Counted from the first letter of the stretch, positions 32,201 to 40,040 are shown. The stretch is 47,272 nucleotides of DNA from Candidatus Peribacteraceae bacterium (GCA_028711445.1 JAQTSD010000008.1:1-47272), one strand, 5' to 3'. Numbers and translations are program-made. Notes: generated by a model not told the origin, from the sequence alone.

Positions 32201-32618
32201 GACCATCAACAAGGAGATTCCAATGGTGAAGAGTCTCATGGATTATCTCGGGCGCTGGCTGGCGCTCAAGTTCCTTACCAAGGATAAGGCCATGCAGTTC
32301 CATAACAAGGATCTCGTCGAGAAGGCTTACGCGGAAGGCTCGAAGAGCAAGGACGCGTTTGCCATGCGCTTGACGATCGTGGATGAGGGGGCGCCTGCAC
32401 CTATGGCCCAGAGCAGCGAATCGGAAGGAGAGCAGACGCATTTCGATGATGAAGAATCCCCGCCAGAAGAGGTAGGAGTCGTCATGGGGAAGATCGAGTT
32501 AGCCAAGCAGCAGGGTTTCACCGGAGCCATTTGCAGCGGGTGTGGGAGTTTACGAGTGAAAGCGAACGGATCGTGCGAGGTGTGTTTGGATTGCGGCTCT
32601 ACGAGCGGTTGCAGCTAG
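29205..32618 (+). CDS. nrdJ: Class II (adenosylcobalamin-dependent) ribonucleotide reductase
   Basis: 1137 aa. It converts ribonucleotides to deoxyribonucleotides with a cobalamin-derived radical and needs no oxygen. Seen: APNSPQWFNTG, KYGSGTGTNFSRLR, GGTTRRAAKMVCLDLDHPDIEVF, the finger-loop cysteine NPCSEYMF, DNTACNLASINL, and APTGTIGLLMDCDTTGVEP. After about 890 comes a charged linker (KKEGKDKKVEKNQDPERIR), then the TSCPD-type domain (FIKMSKEGSTLSGVMDTLALSLSMNLQYGVPLEV) and a C-terminal zinc ribbon CSGCGS...CEVCLDCG. No intein. The ATG has no Shine-Dalgarno. No nrdAB is in the window, and no cobalamin genes, so B12 is probably taken from outside. Confidence 0.96.
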   Translation: MNSANSPSFPRSTASSHGTIPRADAARAKGKGLSIPRVFTTPGNDPLEEVTYEKRTSAIKNTDGSTVFMMEGAEVPVEWSQMATDIIVSKYFRKAGVPQEDGKGNLLRDPKGEVVTGPERSARQVVRRMAGCWRHWGQQEGYFETAQDAQVFEDELSYMLIHQMAAPNSPQWFNTGLHYAYGITGPAQGHFYCESKTGEVRKSEDAYTHPQPHACFIQSVEDDMVNPGGIMDLWVREARLFKYGSGTGTNFSRLRGSGEPLSGGGMSSGLMSFLKIGDRAAGAIKSGGTTRRAAKMVCLDLDHPDIEVFIDWKAKEEQKVAILAKDGFSTDFNGEAYQTVSGQNSNNSIRVPQAFFDALEKDGTWDLYWRTELRKAEGEGRAPVPCKTLKARDLWDKIGYAAWACADPGLQYDTTINDWHTCPADGRINASNPCSEYMFVDNTACNLASINLLKFYDDEHGTFDIERFRHAVRLWTVVLEISVLMAQFPSAEIARLSYEFRTLGLGYANLGALLMHMGVPYDSERGRAFCAAITAMMTGEAYAMSAEMAKYLGAFQGFTRNRDHMLRVIRNHRRAAYDAPKGEYEDLHVTPVGIDQKYCPLDLLHAAKEAWDRALALGEKAGYRNAQVSVIAPTGTIGLLMDCDTTGVEPDFALVKFKKLAGGGYMKIVNQSVRPALAKLGYGEDEVRDIMRYVLGTLTLEGSPHINRQSLKLKGFTDEDIANVEKTLPQVFDLHFAFNRFVLGDATMARLKITEEDLSKADGNMLRALGFAPEHIEEANVIICGHMTVEGAPHLRDEHLAVFDCANRCGKIGKRSIAPEGHIRMMAAAQPFITGAISKTINFPNEATVEDIKSAYFLSWKLSLKANALYRDGCKLSQPLSSKKEGKDKKVEKNQDPERIRIVEKIVVKEMPRRRKLPDERMSLTHKFSVAGHEGYVHVGLYEDGTPGEIFIKMSKEGSTLSGVMDTLALSLSMNLQYGVPLEVLCQKLVRTRFEPMGMTINKEIPMVKSLMDYLGRWLALKFLTKDKAMQFHNKDLVEKAYAEGSKSKDAFAMRLTIVDEGAPAPMAQSSESEGEQTHFDDEESPPEEVGVVMGKIELAKQQGFTGAICSGCGSLRVKANGSCEVCLDCGSTSGCS

Positions 32619-32722
32619 GCATGGAGAGGAAGACCTACGGTTTCCCCTCCATGACCCCCCTTTCCCTCTATGGTGCGGCTCCAGCGCAGGACCCCATCCT
32701 TCGTCAAGTTCAGGACAGGCTA
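32619..32722 (+). terminator. Terminator hairpin and shared repeat after nrdJ
   Basis: ATGGAGAGGAAGACC/GGTTTCCCCTCCAT (32621-32652) forms a long imperfect stem with a 3-nt loop just after the stop. The sequence from GGCATGGA to GCTCCAGCG and CCTTCGTCAAGTTCAGGACA parallels the region after fusA, so the 3' region is a repeat shared by the two genes. Confidence 0.65.
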
Positions 32723-32757
32723 TAACCCGCGCTTCGCTGATTATTGCGGACTATCCG

Positions 32758-32766
32758 TGGTAGACT
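32758..32766 (+). promoter_or_regulatory. Extended -10 promoter of the 144-aa gene
   Basis: TGG followed by TAGACT (32761-32766), 6 nt before ATG 32773. Predicted leaderless mRNA. Confidence 0.5.
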
Positions 32767-32772
32767 TTGTCT

Positions 32773-33207
32773 ATGTCCTATTGGCTCGATCTTCTGCCAT
32801 CGAATGAACGCGAGAAGATTCGCAAGCGCTTGCGCAGCCCGGAGGAGTACGAACGCTTGCGGGAGAAAGTGAAGGGTCCGGAGGATCTCGAACACGAGAT
32901 GGACCGGAACGAGCGGATGGCAGAAGCGCGCTTCGTGCTCGAATCCGAACCGAAAGCCAAGGAGATGCTTCGCAGGCAAATCGCTGAGGACCTGCAATCC
33001 TCACCCCCTGAAGTCGTGTTGGATCACGTTCCTGCCTCCATCCTGAAGGGCAATTTTGATGTCGTCATTGAAGTGCATCCTCAAACAAAAGAAGATCAGG
33101 TGTTCGTGATTCCCGAGGGCAATGTCCGAGAGAAGATTCCGGTGAAGCAGGTGTTTTCGGAGCAATATGTTTCACGGTTGCTGTCGGGAGGACAGACGAA
33201 GCTGTGA
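32773..33207 (+). CDS. Hypothetical charged helical protein
   Basis: 144 aa. The N-terminal two thirds are strongly charged and helical (SNEREKIRKRLRSPEEYERLREKVKG; HEMDRNERMAEARFVLESEPKAKEML). The rest is a short beta-rich segment (FDVVIEVHPQTKEDQVFVIPEGNVREKIPV). No signal, membrane helix or cysteine. The start is set by the promoter 6 nt upstream. It lies downstream of nrdJ but is separated by a terminator, so it is probably independent. Family not recognised. Confidence 0.72.
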   Translation: MSYWLDLLPSNEREKIRKRLRSPEEYERLREKVKGPEDLEHEMDRNERMAEARFVLESEPKAKEMLRRQIAEDLQSSPPEVVLDHVPASILKGNFDVVIEVHPQTKEDQVFVIPEGNVREKIPVKQVFSEQYVSRLLSGGQTKL

Positions 33208-33426
33208 TCCGTTGAATGGAGTGTGTTTCAGAGAGATAGGAACAGGACGCCGAACATGGCGACCAAGAGGAAGGCGCGCATGGCGAGAGGGGAATGGGGG
33301 GCGAAGCCTACGCCTCGGCAAGATGTATGTTCAACCTCAAAACGCAAAGAGCCCTTGCAAGTGAGAAAAAAAATGAACAAATAAATAATTCACAGTTTAA
33401 GATAGTGGAGAGATAAACTTGTGCAT
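33208..33426. other. Gene-poor gap between the 144-aa gene and the RNHCP gene
   Basis: A weak GCAAGG/CTTTGC hairpin near 33343-33357 could end the minus-strand RNHCP transcript. A minus-strand 17-codon hydrophobic frame (33281-33228, MRAFLLVAMFGVLFLSL) is open but has no Shine-Dalgarno or promoter. Nothing else is seen. Confidence 0.4.
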
Positions 33427-33729
33427 TCAATGCTCTTCCTTCGAGAAACAAGTCAAATCATCATCAGGAGCCGCTTTATTCGGGATGCGTTTGCCGCACC
33501 TCTCGCACTCATGAATAAGAATCCAGCCCTTCTTCGAGCGGAAATCGAGTGATACGGGTGCCATCATCCCCCCGCAGGTTGACGATCGATCACCGGGGCC
33601 TGTATTATCGACATGCTTGCTCCACAGGCACTTCGGACAGTGATTGCGGTAGGAGCCGTGTTCGAGTGGTAACACGCTGTGACGACAGTGCTCGCAGATG
33701 AAGGGCTCTTGCCGAGGGAGAAAGATCAT
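33427..33729 (-). CDS. RNHCP domain protein
   Basis: 100 aa. It carries the namesake motif RNHCPKCLWSKHVDNTGPGDR, with CEHC before it, STCGGMMAP after it and CERCGKRIPNKA near the end: four cysteine pairs consistent with two zinc sites. The family is small and of unknown function; zinc binding and a nucleic-acid or protein contact role are inference. The start at 33729 follows CTTATTCCCCTCTC, with no Shine-Dalgarno. It is flanked by copy B of the structured repeat. Confidence 0.88.
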   Translation of the reverse strand: MIFLPRQEPFICEHCRHSVLPLEHGSYRNHCPKCLWSKHVDNTGPGDRSSTCGGMMAPVSLDFRSKKGWILIHECERCGKRIPNKAAPDDDLTCFSKEEH

Positions 33730-33795
33730 GAGAGGGGAATAAGAGAATTAGATAGCTTGATTGGTAACTATTATCATTCTTTCTTGAATGGTTTG

Positions 33796-33955
33796 CCACC
33801 TTTGTCCGGTGACAAAGGTGGTGCCAAAACACCGGCGCGCCAAAGCTCCTCCGCTTGGCCCTGTGCCTCCTCGTCGACCCCTCCAAGGATTCGGGATCGC
33901 CTCGTCGGCGCGCTTCGCGCGGCAGGGCCTTCCCCTTCACCCCCCGTGGCGCGCC
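33796..33955 (-). repeat. Structured dispersed repeat, copy B
   Basis: The inverted counterpart of 35471-35631, about 90% identical. End hairpin CCACCTTTGTC/GACAAAGGTGG (33796-33821). An internal GCGCGAAGCGC hairpin (about 33912-33922) occupies the place where copy C has CTGCGAAGCAG. Beyond 33955 a further segment to about 34037 (CGGCGGCTCGCAGGGCGCCGA) matches bases before copy C, but in direct orientation, so the two loci are mosaic. The whole 331-bp gap between the RNHCP gene and ychF is this repeat DNA. Confidence 0.85.
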
Positions 33956-34060
33956 AACCCACCCACGTTGCGGAATTCGATAGGTGTTCGCCTCGCCCAA
34001 GTCGTACCACGGCGGCTCGCAGGGCGCCGAGTATGTAAGTGGATGGCGAGCGATAAGCTG

Positions 34061-35155
34061 TTACACATTAAATCTAAACACCATCACGTCCCCGTCTTGT
34101 ACAACGTAGTTCTTCCCTTCGATGCGAAGTTTTCCGGCTGCTTTTGCCTTCTGCTCTCCTCCAAGTGCCACATAGTCTTGATAACCGATTGTCTCTGCGG
34201 CGATGAAACCGCGCTGAAAATCGGTATGAATGACTCCCGCCGCTTCGGGGGCACTCGCTCCCCGGCGCGTTGTCCAGGCGCGCACCTCCTTTGGTCCTGC
34301 TGTGAAAAAGGTGATGTAACCGAGAAGGTGATATGCGCATGCAATGAGCCGATCAAGGCCCGATGACGTCACCCCGAGTTCGGCGAGAAATATCCTCGCT
34401 TCCTCCGGGGTCAGTTCCTGCAGGTCTTCCTCCACCTTGGCCGAGATCATGGCTACTTCGGCGCTTTCGGAAAGACCGAGAGCTTCCTTGGCTTTCTGAA
34501 GAGGGACGGTCTTGAGCTGCTCTTCCGACACGTTCGCGGCGTAAATGATGGGCTTCAGAGTAAGGAGCTGGAATTGCTGTGCGAGCTCAAAGTCCTCTTT
34601 GCTCCATGCAAGGCCGGATGCCAACTGTCCGCCTTGAAGAGCTGTTTCAATCTTTTCGAGGAGCGCGAGTTCCCGAATCTTCACCTTGTCTCCCGTGCGC
34701 GCAGCACCGCGGCACTTGTCGATGCGCTTGGCCACTTGGACAAGATCCGACAGCGCCAACTCCGTTTCCACGGTTTCGCGATCGCGCTTGGCGTCGACGG
34801 TTCCTTCGATGTGGATGACATCGCCGCCCTCGAAGAATCGGACGACGTGGCAGAGCGCGTGCACCTCGCGGATGGCTGCCAGAAATTGATTGCCCAAGCC
34901 CTCCCCCTTACTTGCCCCCTTCACGAGACCGGCGATATCCACGAATTCCACGGCTGCGGGGACGATCTTGGCGGGATGCACGATGGCGGCAAGTTTCTCG
35001 AGGCGCTCATCGGGTACCTCGACGATGCCGACATTGGGGTCGATGGTGCAGAACGGATAGTTGGCCGCTTGGGCGCCTTTGGAGCGCGTGAGGACATTGA
35101 AGAGCGTGGATTTGCCTACATTCGGCATGCCTATGATTCCGACGCGTAATGCCAT
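34061..35155 (-). CDS. ychF: Ribosome-binding ATPase/GTPase YchF (Obg family)
   Basis: 364 aa, normal length. Patterns: P-loop GMPNVGKSTLFN, DIAGLVKGASKGEGLGNQFL, and NVSE at the position of the NKxD motif, the change that gives YchF its ATP preference. A C-terminal TGS-like domain follows (FFTAGPKEVRAWT...DFQRGFIAAETIGYQDYV). ATG 35155 is chosen because it gives the usual start MALRVGIIGMPNVGKS; the frame stays open for 139 more codons through repeat DNA, which is chance. No Shine-Dalgarno (CACTGGCCCACAC upstream). Both flanks are occupied by copies of the structured repeat. Confidence 0.96.
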   Translation of the reverse strand: MALRVGIIGMPNVGKSTLFNVLTRSKGAQAANYPFCTIDPNVGIVEVPDERLEKLAAIVHPAKIVPAAVEFVDIAGLVKGASKGEGLGNQFLAAIREVHALCHVVRFFEGGDVIHIEGTVDAKRDRETVETELALSDLVQVAKRIDKCRGAARTGDKVKIRELALLEKIETALQGGQLASGLAWSKEDFELAQQFQLLTLKPIIYAANVSEEQLKTVPLQKAKEALGLSESAEVAMISAKVEEDLQELTPEEARIFLAELGVTSSGLDRLIACAYHLLGYITFFTAGPKEVRAWTTRRGASAPEAAGVIHTDFQRGFIAAETIGYQDYVALGGEQKAKAAGKLRIEGKNYVVQDGDVMVFRFNV

Positions 35156-35255
35156 GTGTGGGCCAGTGTCCCTGCTTTGTGGTGCAGATGCAAATGGGCT
35201 GTTCTGGCATTCCCTCTTCCCCAATCGACTCAGGATTGATCTTTGGCGAATCTCT

Positions 35256-35631
35256 GCCACCTTTTTCATAACTGAAAAAGGTGGCGCCAAAAAGGTTTCG
35301 GCGCTGATGCTCGCCGCCTGTACGACATCGGCTCGTCTCGTGTCGCACCACAAACTCCTCGCTCGCTTACGCTCACTCGTCGGACATGTGGCGCTCCCTG
35401 CGGGCGCTCGCCTCGCCGCGTCGTACAACGGCGGCTCGCAGGGCGCCGAAGATTCGTGTTTGGTGGGCCCGGCGCGCCACGGGGGGTGAAGGGGAAGGCC
35501 CTGCTGCGAAGCAGCTCGCCGACGAGGCGACCCCGAATCCTTGGAGGGGTCGACGAGGAGGCACAGGGCCAAGCGGAGGAGCTCTGGCGCGCCGGCGTTT
35601 TGGCTCCACCTTTTTCGCCGGAAAAAGGTGG
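35256..35631 (+). repeat. Structured dispersed repeat, copy C, with terminal hairpins at both ends
   Basis: The left end hairpin at 35256-35285 has GCCACCTTTTTC against GAAAAAGGTGGC. The right end hairpin at 35606-35631 has CCACCTTTTTC against GAAAAAGGTGG. The core (35471-35631) is shared with copies A and B. The left part (35286-35470) is unique here except for CGGCGGCTCGCAGGGCGCCGA, near 34000 as well. With inverted hairpin ends and no ORF, it resembles a non-autonomous mobile element. The 579-bp gap between ychF and the sortase gene holds no gene. Confidence 0.85.
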
Positions 35632-35706
35632 AAGAGAGTACTTATAGAAGGATCCCCGGAAGTTCAATGGCGAATCGTGTGGAGTGGGAGATCGCGTCTT
35701 GGGCTA

Positions 35707-35734
35707 TTGACAAAACATAAAAAATGTCTAATAT
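35707..35734 (+). promoter_or_regulatory. Promoter of the SLH-sortase gene
   Basis: TTGACA (35707-35712), 16 bp, TAATAT (35729-35734). The ATG at 35744 is 9 nt downstream, so the 5' leader is 2-3 nt or absent. Confidence 0.7.
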
Positions 35735-35743
35735 ATGTTCTCT

Positions 35744-36943
35744 ATGTCCACGCAACGCACCTCGGCGCTTCTCCTTGCAGTCTTTGTGGCCTTTGCACTG
35801 GCTGCGCCTGCTTTGGCCGCCTATTACCCGGATACTGCCGGGACCAAGTACGATGCGGGCTTCGCGCACCTCACGGAGAAGGGGATTGTTCAAGGGTACA
35901 GTGACGGGAACGGACGACCCGAAGCAGCCATCAATCGTGCGGAAGCGCTCAAGATTATTCTCGGGCTCAAAGATCCCGCCCGTGTGAAGAAGTTCCAGAC
36001 AAATATGCCGCCGCTGCCACTTTTTTCTGATATCGACCAGCGTGCGTGGTACGCACCGTACGTGGAGGCGGCCTTCGAGACACGCATGATCACGGGTTAT
36101 CCGGATCGCACATTTCGACCGGGGAATTATCTTACGGTCGAAGAAGCGGTAACGATGTTACTTCGGGCGTACGGATCCCAGGGGGTGCAGGGTGCCGCTC
36201 AGCTGTCGCCGTATATCCAGAATGAAGATGGTGAGTGGTTCACACCGTTCATCAATGCGGCGGTCGGCAAGAATCTCGTGATGCACAGCGGGCGTCTCGA
36301 ACTGGGGAGCACGATCACGCGCGGCAGTTTCTTCGATATGGCCTATCGCATCGATGATATCCAGTCGAAAGGGCTGGTGGCGTTTCAGGGGACGGAACCA
36401 TCTTCCGCTGTCATGAGTAACAACCAGACCACCGTCATTTCCATGACCAGTCCGGCGATCCGCGCGCCGCAACCGGCAAATCTTGCAGGTTCATCGGAGC
36501 GGTACTTCGCTATCAGCATGCCCACACTCGGTATCAGTGATCTCACCGTCACACATCCGACGGACCCCTTTAGCAAGGATGGCATTCTTCAGCCGCTTAA
36601 CTTCGGTGTTGGTCACCTCTTCGGCTATCCGGGCGGAGGAGGGAAGATTATGATTTATGGCCATTCCAGCGGTTATCCGTGGGATGTCTCGCAATTCACG
36701 AAGATCTTTCGCAAGGTGAATCAGCTGAAGGTCGGGGATCGTATCTCCGTTGCATACAACGGTACACTCTATGGATATGAGGTGTCGTACAGTCAGACGG
36801 TTCTGGCCGATGATACCAGTCCTTTCAAGGATGACGGACGCGGGGAGGAGCTTATCCTCTACACTTGCTGGCCACCCGATTCGATCACACAGCGCTACTT
36901 GGTTCACGCGCTTCCTGTGAGCTCGGCTGTTGCAGTGCGGTAG
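35744..36943 (+). CDS. Secreted SLH-domain protein with C-terminal sortase domain
   Basis: 399 aa. A signal peptide (residues 1-26, ending APALA-AYYP) is followed by three S-layer-homology-type units (about 28-80, 93-150, 160-210; FSDIDQRAWYAPYVEAAFETRMITGYPDRTFRPG is typical). A linker of about 45 residues leads to a sortase fold (250-395) with catalytic His307 (MIYGHSSG), Cys375 (ILYTCWPP) and Arg384 (ITQRYLV). Sortases join proteins to the wall or into pili; SLH units bind wall polymers. The fusion would hold the transpeptidase at the wall by SLH contacts instead of by a membrane anchor. No LPxTG substrates were recognised in the window. A terminator follows at 36973. Confidence 0.9.
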   Translation: MSTQRTSALLLAVFVAFALAAPALAAYYPDTAGTKYDAGFAHLTEKGIVQGYSDGNGRPEAAINRAEALKIILGLKDPARVKKFQTNMPPLPLFSDIDQRAWYAPYVEAAFETRMITGYPDRTFRPGNYLTVEEAVTMLLRAYGSQGVQGAAQLSPYIQNEDGEWFTPFINAAVGKNLVMHSGRLELGSTITRGSFFDMAYRIDDIQSKGLVAFQGTEPSSAVMSNNQTTVISMTSPAIRAPQPANLAGSSERYFAISMPTLGISDLTVTHPTDPFSKDGILQPLNFGVGHLFGYPGGGGKIMIYGHSSGYPWDVSQFTKIFRKVNQLKVGDRISVAYNGTLYGYEVSYSQTVLADDTSPFKDDGRGEELILYTCWPPDSITQRYLVHALPVSSAVAVR

Positions 36944-36972
36944 ATGCGGATATTCAAGTGAAGACAAGAAAA

Positions 36973-36993
36973 AAGAGAGGACAACCCTCTCTT
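36973..36993. terminator. Bidirectional terminator
   Basis: AAGAGAGG/CCTCTCTT stem with a 5-nt loop, flanked by A-rich sequence on the left and TCATTCTT on the right. It lies between the convergent SLH-sortase and 120-aa genes. Confidence 0.8.
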
Positions 36994-37013
36994 CATTCTT
37001 AAGGCAATGACCC

Positions 37014-37376
37014 TTAATTCATTTCATTTGCCTTGTACAGGATGCCATCCTGCCAAGAAGCCCAGCAGTTGATGAGGCGCCGACCTGTCAATTCTTGACA
37101 GTGTGCCGGTACCCCCTCCCATGCAGCGGCATGACTCTGCTCGGTCGTCTGCGTCGTTCCATTGACATAGCGGGGAACGAGCGGGTACTCATCGATGTAC
37201 GAGCGCTGTCTCGTGGACAGACCGGCACGCGCGCTATCACTCGTTGCAGCTGTGTTCGGGTTCACCCCGGAGAAAGCCACAACTTGCGCATACTGGACAG
37301 TACCTGCACCGAGGAGGGCCCCCATGATGAGGCCGGCAAGGGCGGTCACAACGAGATGGTTATCTCGATTGGCCAT
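37014..37376 (-). CDS. Hypothetical secreted or membrane-anchored protein
   Basis: 120 aa from ATG 37376. One N-terminal hydrophobic helix (about 9-33, VVTALAGLIMGALLGAGTVQYAQVVAF), then a soluble part with two cysteines (HCQELTGRRLINCW) that could form a disulfide outside the cell. ATG 37376 follows the pyrimidine-rich CTTCCTTTCCCCAACTTCCT; an ATG 39 nt upstream is too close to the -10 box. Its own promoter stands at 37416-37443. Family not recognised. It is convergent with the SLH-sortase gene. Confidence 0.72.
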   Translation of the reverse strand: MANRDNHLVVTALAGLIMGALLGAGTVQYAQVVAFSGVNPNTAATSDSARAGLSTRQRSYIDEYPLVPRYVNGTTQTTEQSHAAAWEGVPAHCQELTGRRLINCWASWQDGILYKANEMN

Positions 37377-37415
37377 AGGAAGTTGGGGAAAGGAAGTAAA
37401 TGTGTGTATGTACAT

Positions 37416-37443
37416 ATTATAACATAAATCAATATTATTACAA
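37416..37443 (-). promoter_or_regulatory. Promoter of the 120-aa gene
   Basis: Minus strand TTGTAA (37438-37443), 16 bp, extended -10 TGTTATAAT (TATAAT 37416-37421). Confidence 0.65.
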
Positions 37444-37477
37444 TATATGATATTTACTCTCTATTAAGCCAATAACT

Positions 37478-39961
37478 TCATCCAATCCTCCTCAAGATCT
37501 CCCGGTCTACGAACTCCTTCGAGCGCCCGTAGGTGAGACGGCTCAATTGCTTGAATGCTTCGGCGGCCTGCGCGTCCTTGGCGTAGGTCGTGTCCTGCCA
37601 GGGGCGGGGGACTTCGATGGAGAAGGGGCGGGACGGCTTGCCGTCGATGGAGAGCTTCATGGCGCCCTTGAATGCGTCCATGTTCACGAGGTCCTGCTCC
37701 GAGAAAACGGGGGCCATTTCTTTGGCGCAAACTTCCGCGTCCTGCGGACCGATCTTGTAGAACATCATGGTGCCGATGTTGCCGAAGACGGCACCCTTGA
37801 GACTGACTTTACCTGAGAGACGATCGTCCTTTTCGAGCTGATCGATATACTGGTGTGCGAGGATGAGGCCAAGACGGTACTTGCGTGCCTCGGAGAGGAT
37901 AGACTCGATGGACTGGGTGACGAAGTTCTGAAATTCGTCCACGTAGAGGAAAAAGTCTCTGCGGTTCTCCGTACTCTCCTTCTGTCGGCGCATGGCAGCC
38001 ACTTGGATTTTGTTCACGAAGATCATACCGAGCAATTGCGAGTTGATGTCACCGACGAGACCTTTGGACAGGTTCACGAGGAGAATCTTTCCCGAATTCA
38101 TGACGTCGGTGATGTCGAAAGCGCTCTTGGTCTGTCCTACGATGTTGCGGATGAGCGTGTTAGTGTAAAACTGGCCGAATTTTGCGGCGAAGTAGGGGAT
38201 CATCTCCTGTTTCTCGCGCTGGCCGGTCTGAGCCATCTGCTTCTCCCAGAAAGCGCGAACGATGGGGTTCTTCACTTTGGAAACCTTGTACTTTTGCCAT
38301 TCTTCGTCGGTGAAGAGCTTCACGAGATCCGTGATGGCGCCGCCTTCTTCCTCGTCTTCCATAAGCGTGAGACAGCCGTTACGGAAGTAGTCCTGGATGC
38401 GCGGGCCGAAGATCTCGTTGCCGAACATCTTGATCATCATGTTCATCGCGTCGAGAGCGATGAGGTCGCGCTCTTCGGGTGTTTTGCCTTCGAGGAGGTT
38501 CAAGCCCATGGGACGCTCAGTGTCCGATGGATTGAAGTAGATGACGTCATCGGCGCGGTTGCGAGGAATGTAGGGAATGAGGTCCTCCACGAGCGAGCCA
38601 TGCGGGTCCACGACGCAGAGCCCCGTTCCGTTGTGAAAGTCCTGGCGAGCCATAACCTGGATGATCGAGGACTTACCCGTTCCGGTTTGTCCGATGATGT
38701 AGAAGTGCCGGAAACGATCTTCGGTCTTCATGAAGATTTTTCGCCGTTCCCCACGATAAGTGTTCGTACCGAGGAGGAGTCCATCCTGCGGCACGTCCTT
38801 GGGGGCCGGGGCAACCTTGTAGTTCTGCCATTTGATCGTATCCACTTTGTTATATTTGATATTCGGTAGATGGAAGAAACCCGTGAGTTCGCTCGTACCC
38901 AGCAGGAGTTTGGGGGCGGTGAAGGCGAAGATCGGCGGATGGCGCGGCGAGCGTCGGATAAAACGCTCGATGGTGGAGCGACGGTGGGGGGTTCGTGGCA
39001 GGCGAAAACCGTTACCGCGGATGGAATTGAACTGTGCAAATGCGGCGGCAATTGTAGCGAGCAATGATTCAGCACGATTGCGGTTGTCCGCGGATGCAAG
39101 GAGGCGCAGGACCACTTCATAGCCCGGCTGCCCCGCTTTTTCGTCGACGGACTTGCTGTACTCTTCAACCATCTGCGAAACGCGTTCGCCTGTGGATTGT
39201 TCCTCGTTCTTGAGTTCAGCGATGTCGTCACCGGATGTGAGCATGCTGAAGAATGCGCTGAGCCATGTGATGGGGTTGAACAGGTTACCACGCCGTTTCT
39301 TTGGATTGATGAGTTTGCCGGCTTCGTGTTGCAAGTGTTTCTGCCAGCCGCTTGGGACGGGGCGCAGTACCATCTGAACCGCGGCGCCCTCTGTGATCTG
39401 CAGTTTGGAGAATGCGTTGGTGATCGTGTTGAACGGATCGCTCTTAAGTTGTTCAAATGTTTTGAAGACAGCCGTGAAAGGTTTGCGTGGCAGGAGAATT
39501 TGCGCGGCGACCACGGAATTATCCGTGAAGATGTTGAAGTCTTCGGTCTCATCGATGATCGCATCGGCATAGAAGGATGTGATCTGCTTCTCGATGAGTT
39601 GGGCGTAGGCGCGGGGACAGACGACGAAGAACAGGATCTCGCCGGCCAGTGCGGCGTACTCGACGGAGAAGAATGGTTGTCCGAGCCAGAACCGATCGAT
39701 CTTCGAGCGCTCGATAGCGTGAAGTGATTCGAAGAGATGTTCCATCACGCCGAGAATTTCGCGAAAATCCTGTCCCGTGGAAAATCGCTCGGATTCAACT
39801 TCTTTGTCCTGCTTACTCTCCTTCTTGGGCATTTGGATTTGCAGGAATGTGAGCGAGCGTTCCATCCGCCGTTCGTTTCCGAGGCGTAGAGCCCAAAGCA
39901 CGCAGACGGCGAGGCCTGCGAGGACGAGAGCTGCAGCGAGGAGGGTGAGGAAGGTGCTCAT
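37478..39961 (-). CDS. Membrane-anchored TraC/VirD4-like conjugation-type ATPase
   Basis: 827 aa. An N-terminal membrane helix (residues 4-26) is followed by a region of about 390 residues without clear family. The ATPase domain has Walker A GQTGTGKSS (424-432), VVDPHGSLVEDLIPYIP, and Walker B FFLYVDEFQNF (about 668), then ILSEARKYRLGLILAHQYIDQL. This is the arrangement of type IV secretion coupling/TraD-like or DUF87-type motors. No other secretion genes lie nearby, and such stand-alone ATPases are common in reduced genomes, where a role in DNA uptake or pilus function is suspected but unproven. An extended -10 box, TGGTAAGAT, ends 7 nt before the ATG (39969-39977), so the mRNA is probably leaderless. 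Confidence 0.88.
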   Translation of the reverse strand: MSTFLTLLAAALVLAGLAVCVLWALRLGNERRMERSLTFLQIQMPKKESKQDKEVESERFSTGQDFREILGVMEHLFESLHAIERSKIDRFWLGQPFFSVEYAALAGEILFFVVCPRAYAQLIEKQITSFYADAIIDETEDFNIFTDNSVVAAQILLPRKPFTAVFKTFEQLKSDPFNTITNAFSKLQITEGAAVQMVLRPVPSGWQKHLQHEAGKLINPKKRRGNLFNPITWLSAFFSMLTSGDDIAELKNEEQSTGERVSQMVEEYSKSVDEKAGQPGYEVVLRLLASADNRNRAESLLATIAAAFAQFNSIRGNGFRLPRTPHRRSTIERFIRRSPRHPPIFAFTAPKLLLGTSELTGFFHLPNIKYNKVDTIKWQNYKVAPAPKDVPQDGLLLGTNTYRGERRKIFMKTEDRFRHFYIIGQTGTGKSSIIQVMARQDFHNGTGLCVVDPHGSLVEDLIPYIPRNRADDVIYFNPSDTERPMGLNLLEGKTPEERDLIALDAMNMMIKMFGNEIFGPRIQDYFRNGCLTLMEDEEEGGAITDLVKLFTDEEWQKYKVSKVKNPIVRAFWEKQMAQTGQREKQEMIPYFAAKFGQFYTNTLIRNIVGQTKSAFDITDVMNSGKILLVNLSKGLVGDINSQLLGMIFVNKIQVAAMRRQKESTENRRDFFLYVDEFQNFVTQSIESILSEARKYRLGLILAHQYIDQLEKDDRLSGKVSLKGAVFGNIGTMMFYKIGPQDAEVCAKEMAPVFSEQDLVNMDAFKGAMKLSIDGKPSRPFSIEVPRPWQDTTYAKDAQAAEAFKQLSRLTYGRSKEFVDREILRRIG

Positions 39962-39968
39962 CGGCGCT

Positions 39969-39977
39969 ATCTTACCA
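39969..39977 (-). promoter_or_regulatory. Extended -10 promoter of the TraC/VirD4-like gene
   Basis: Minus strand TGG plus TAAGAT (39969-39974), 7 nt before the ATG at 39961. Confidence 0.5.
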
Positions 39978-40040
39978 TTTTAGCATGAAAGCTGCTGTGG
40001 CGGTAGCGGTGTTCTTCCTGTCCTTGATGAGGCATCCTCG

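Noticed and set aside
33228-33281. 17-codon hydrophobic minus-strand ORF (MRAFLLVAMFGVLFLSL)
   Set aside because: No Shine-Dalgarno or promoter, and too short to judge; kept only as a note in the gap description.
34061-35572. 139-codon N-terminal extension of YchF
   Set aside because: It runs through repeat copy C and the leader; the canonical YchF start is at 35155.
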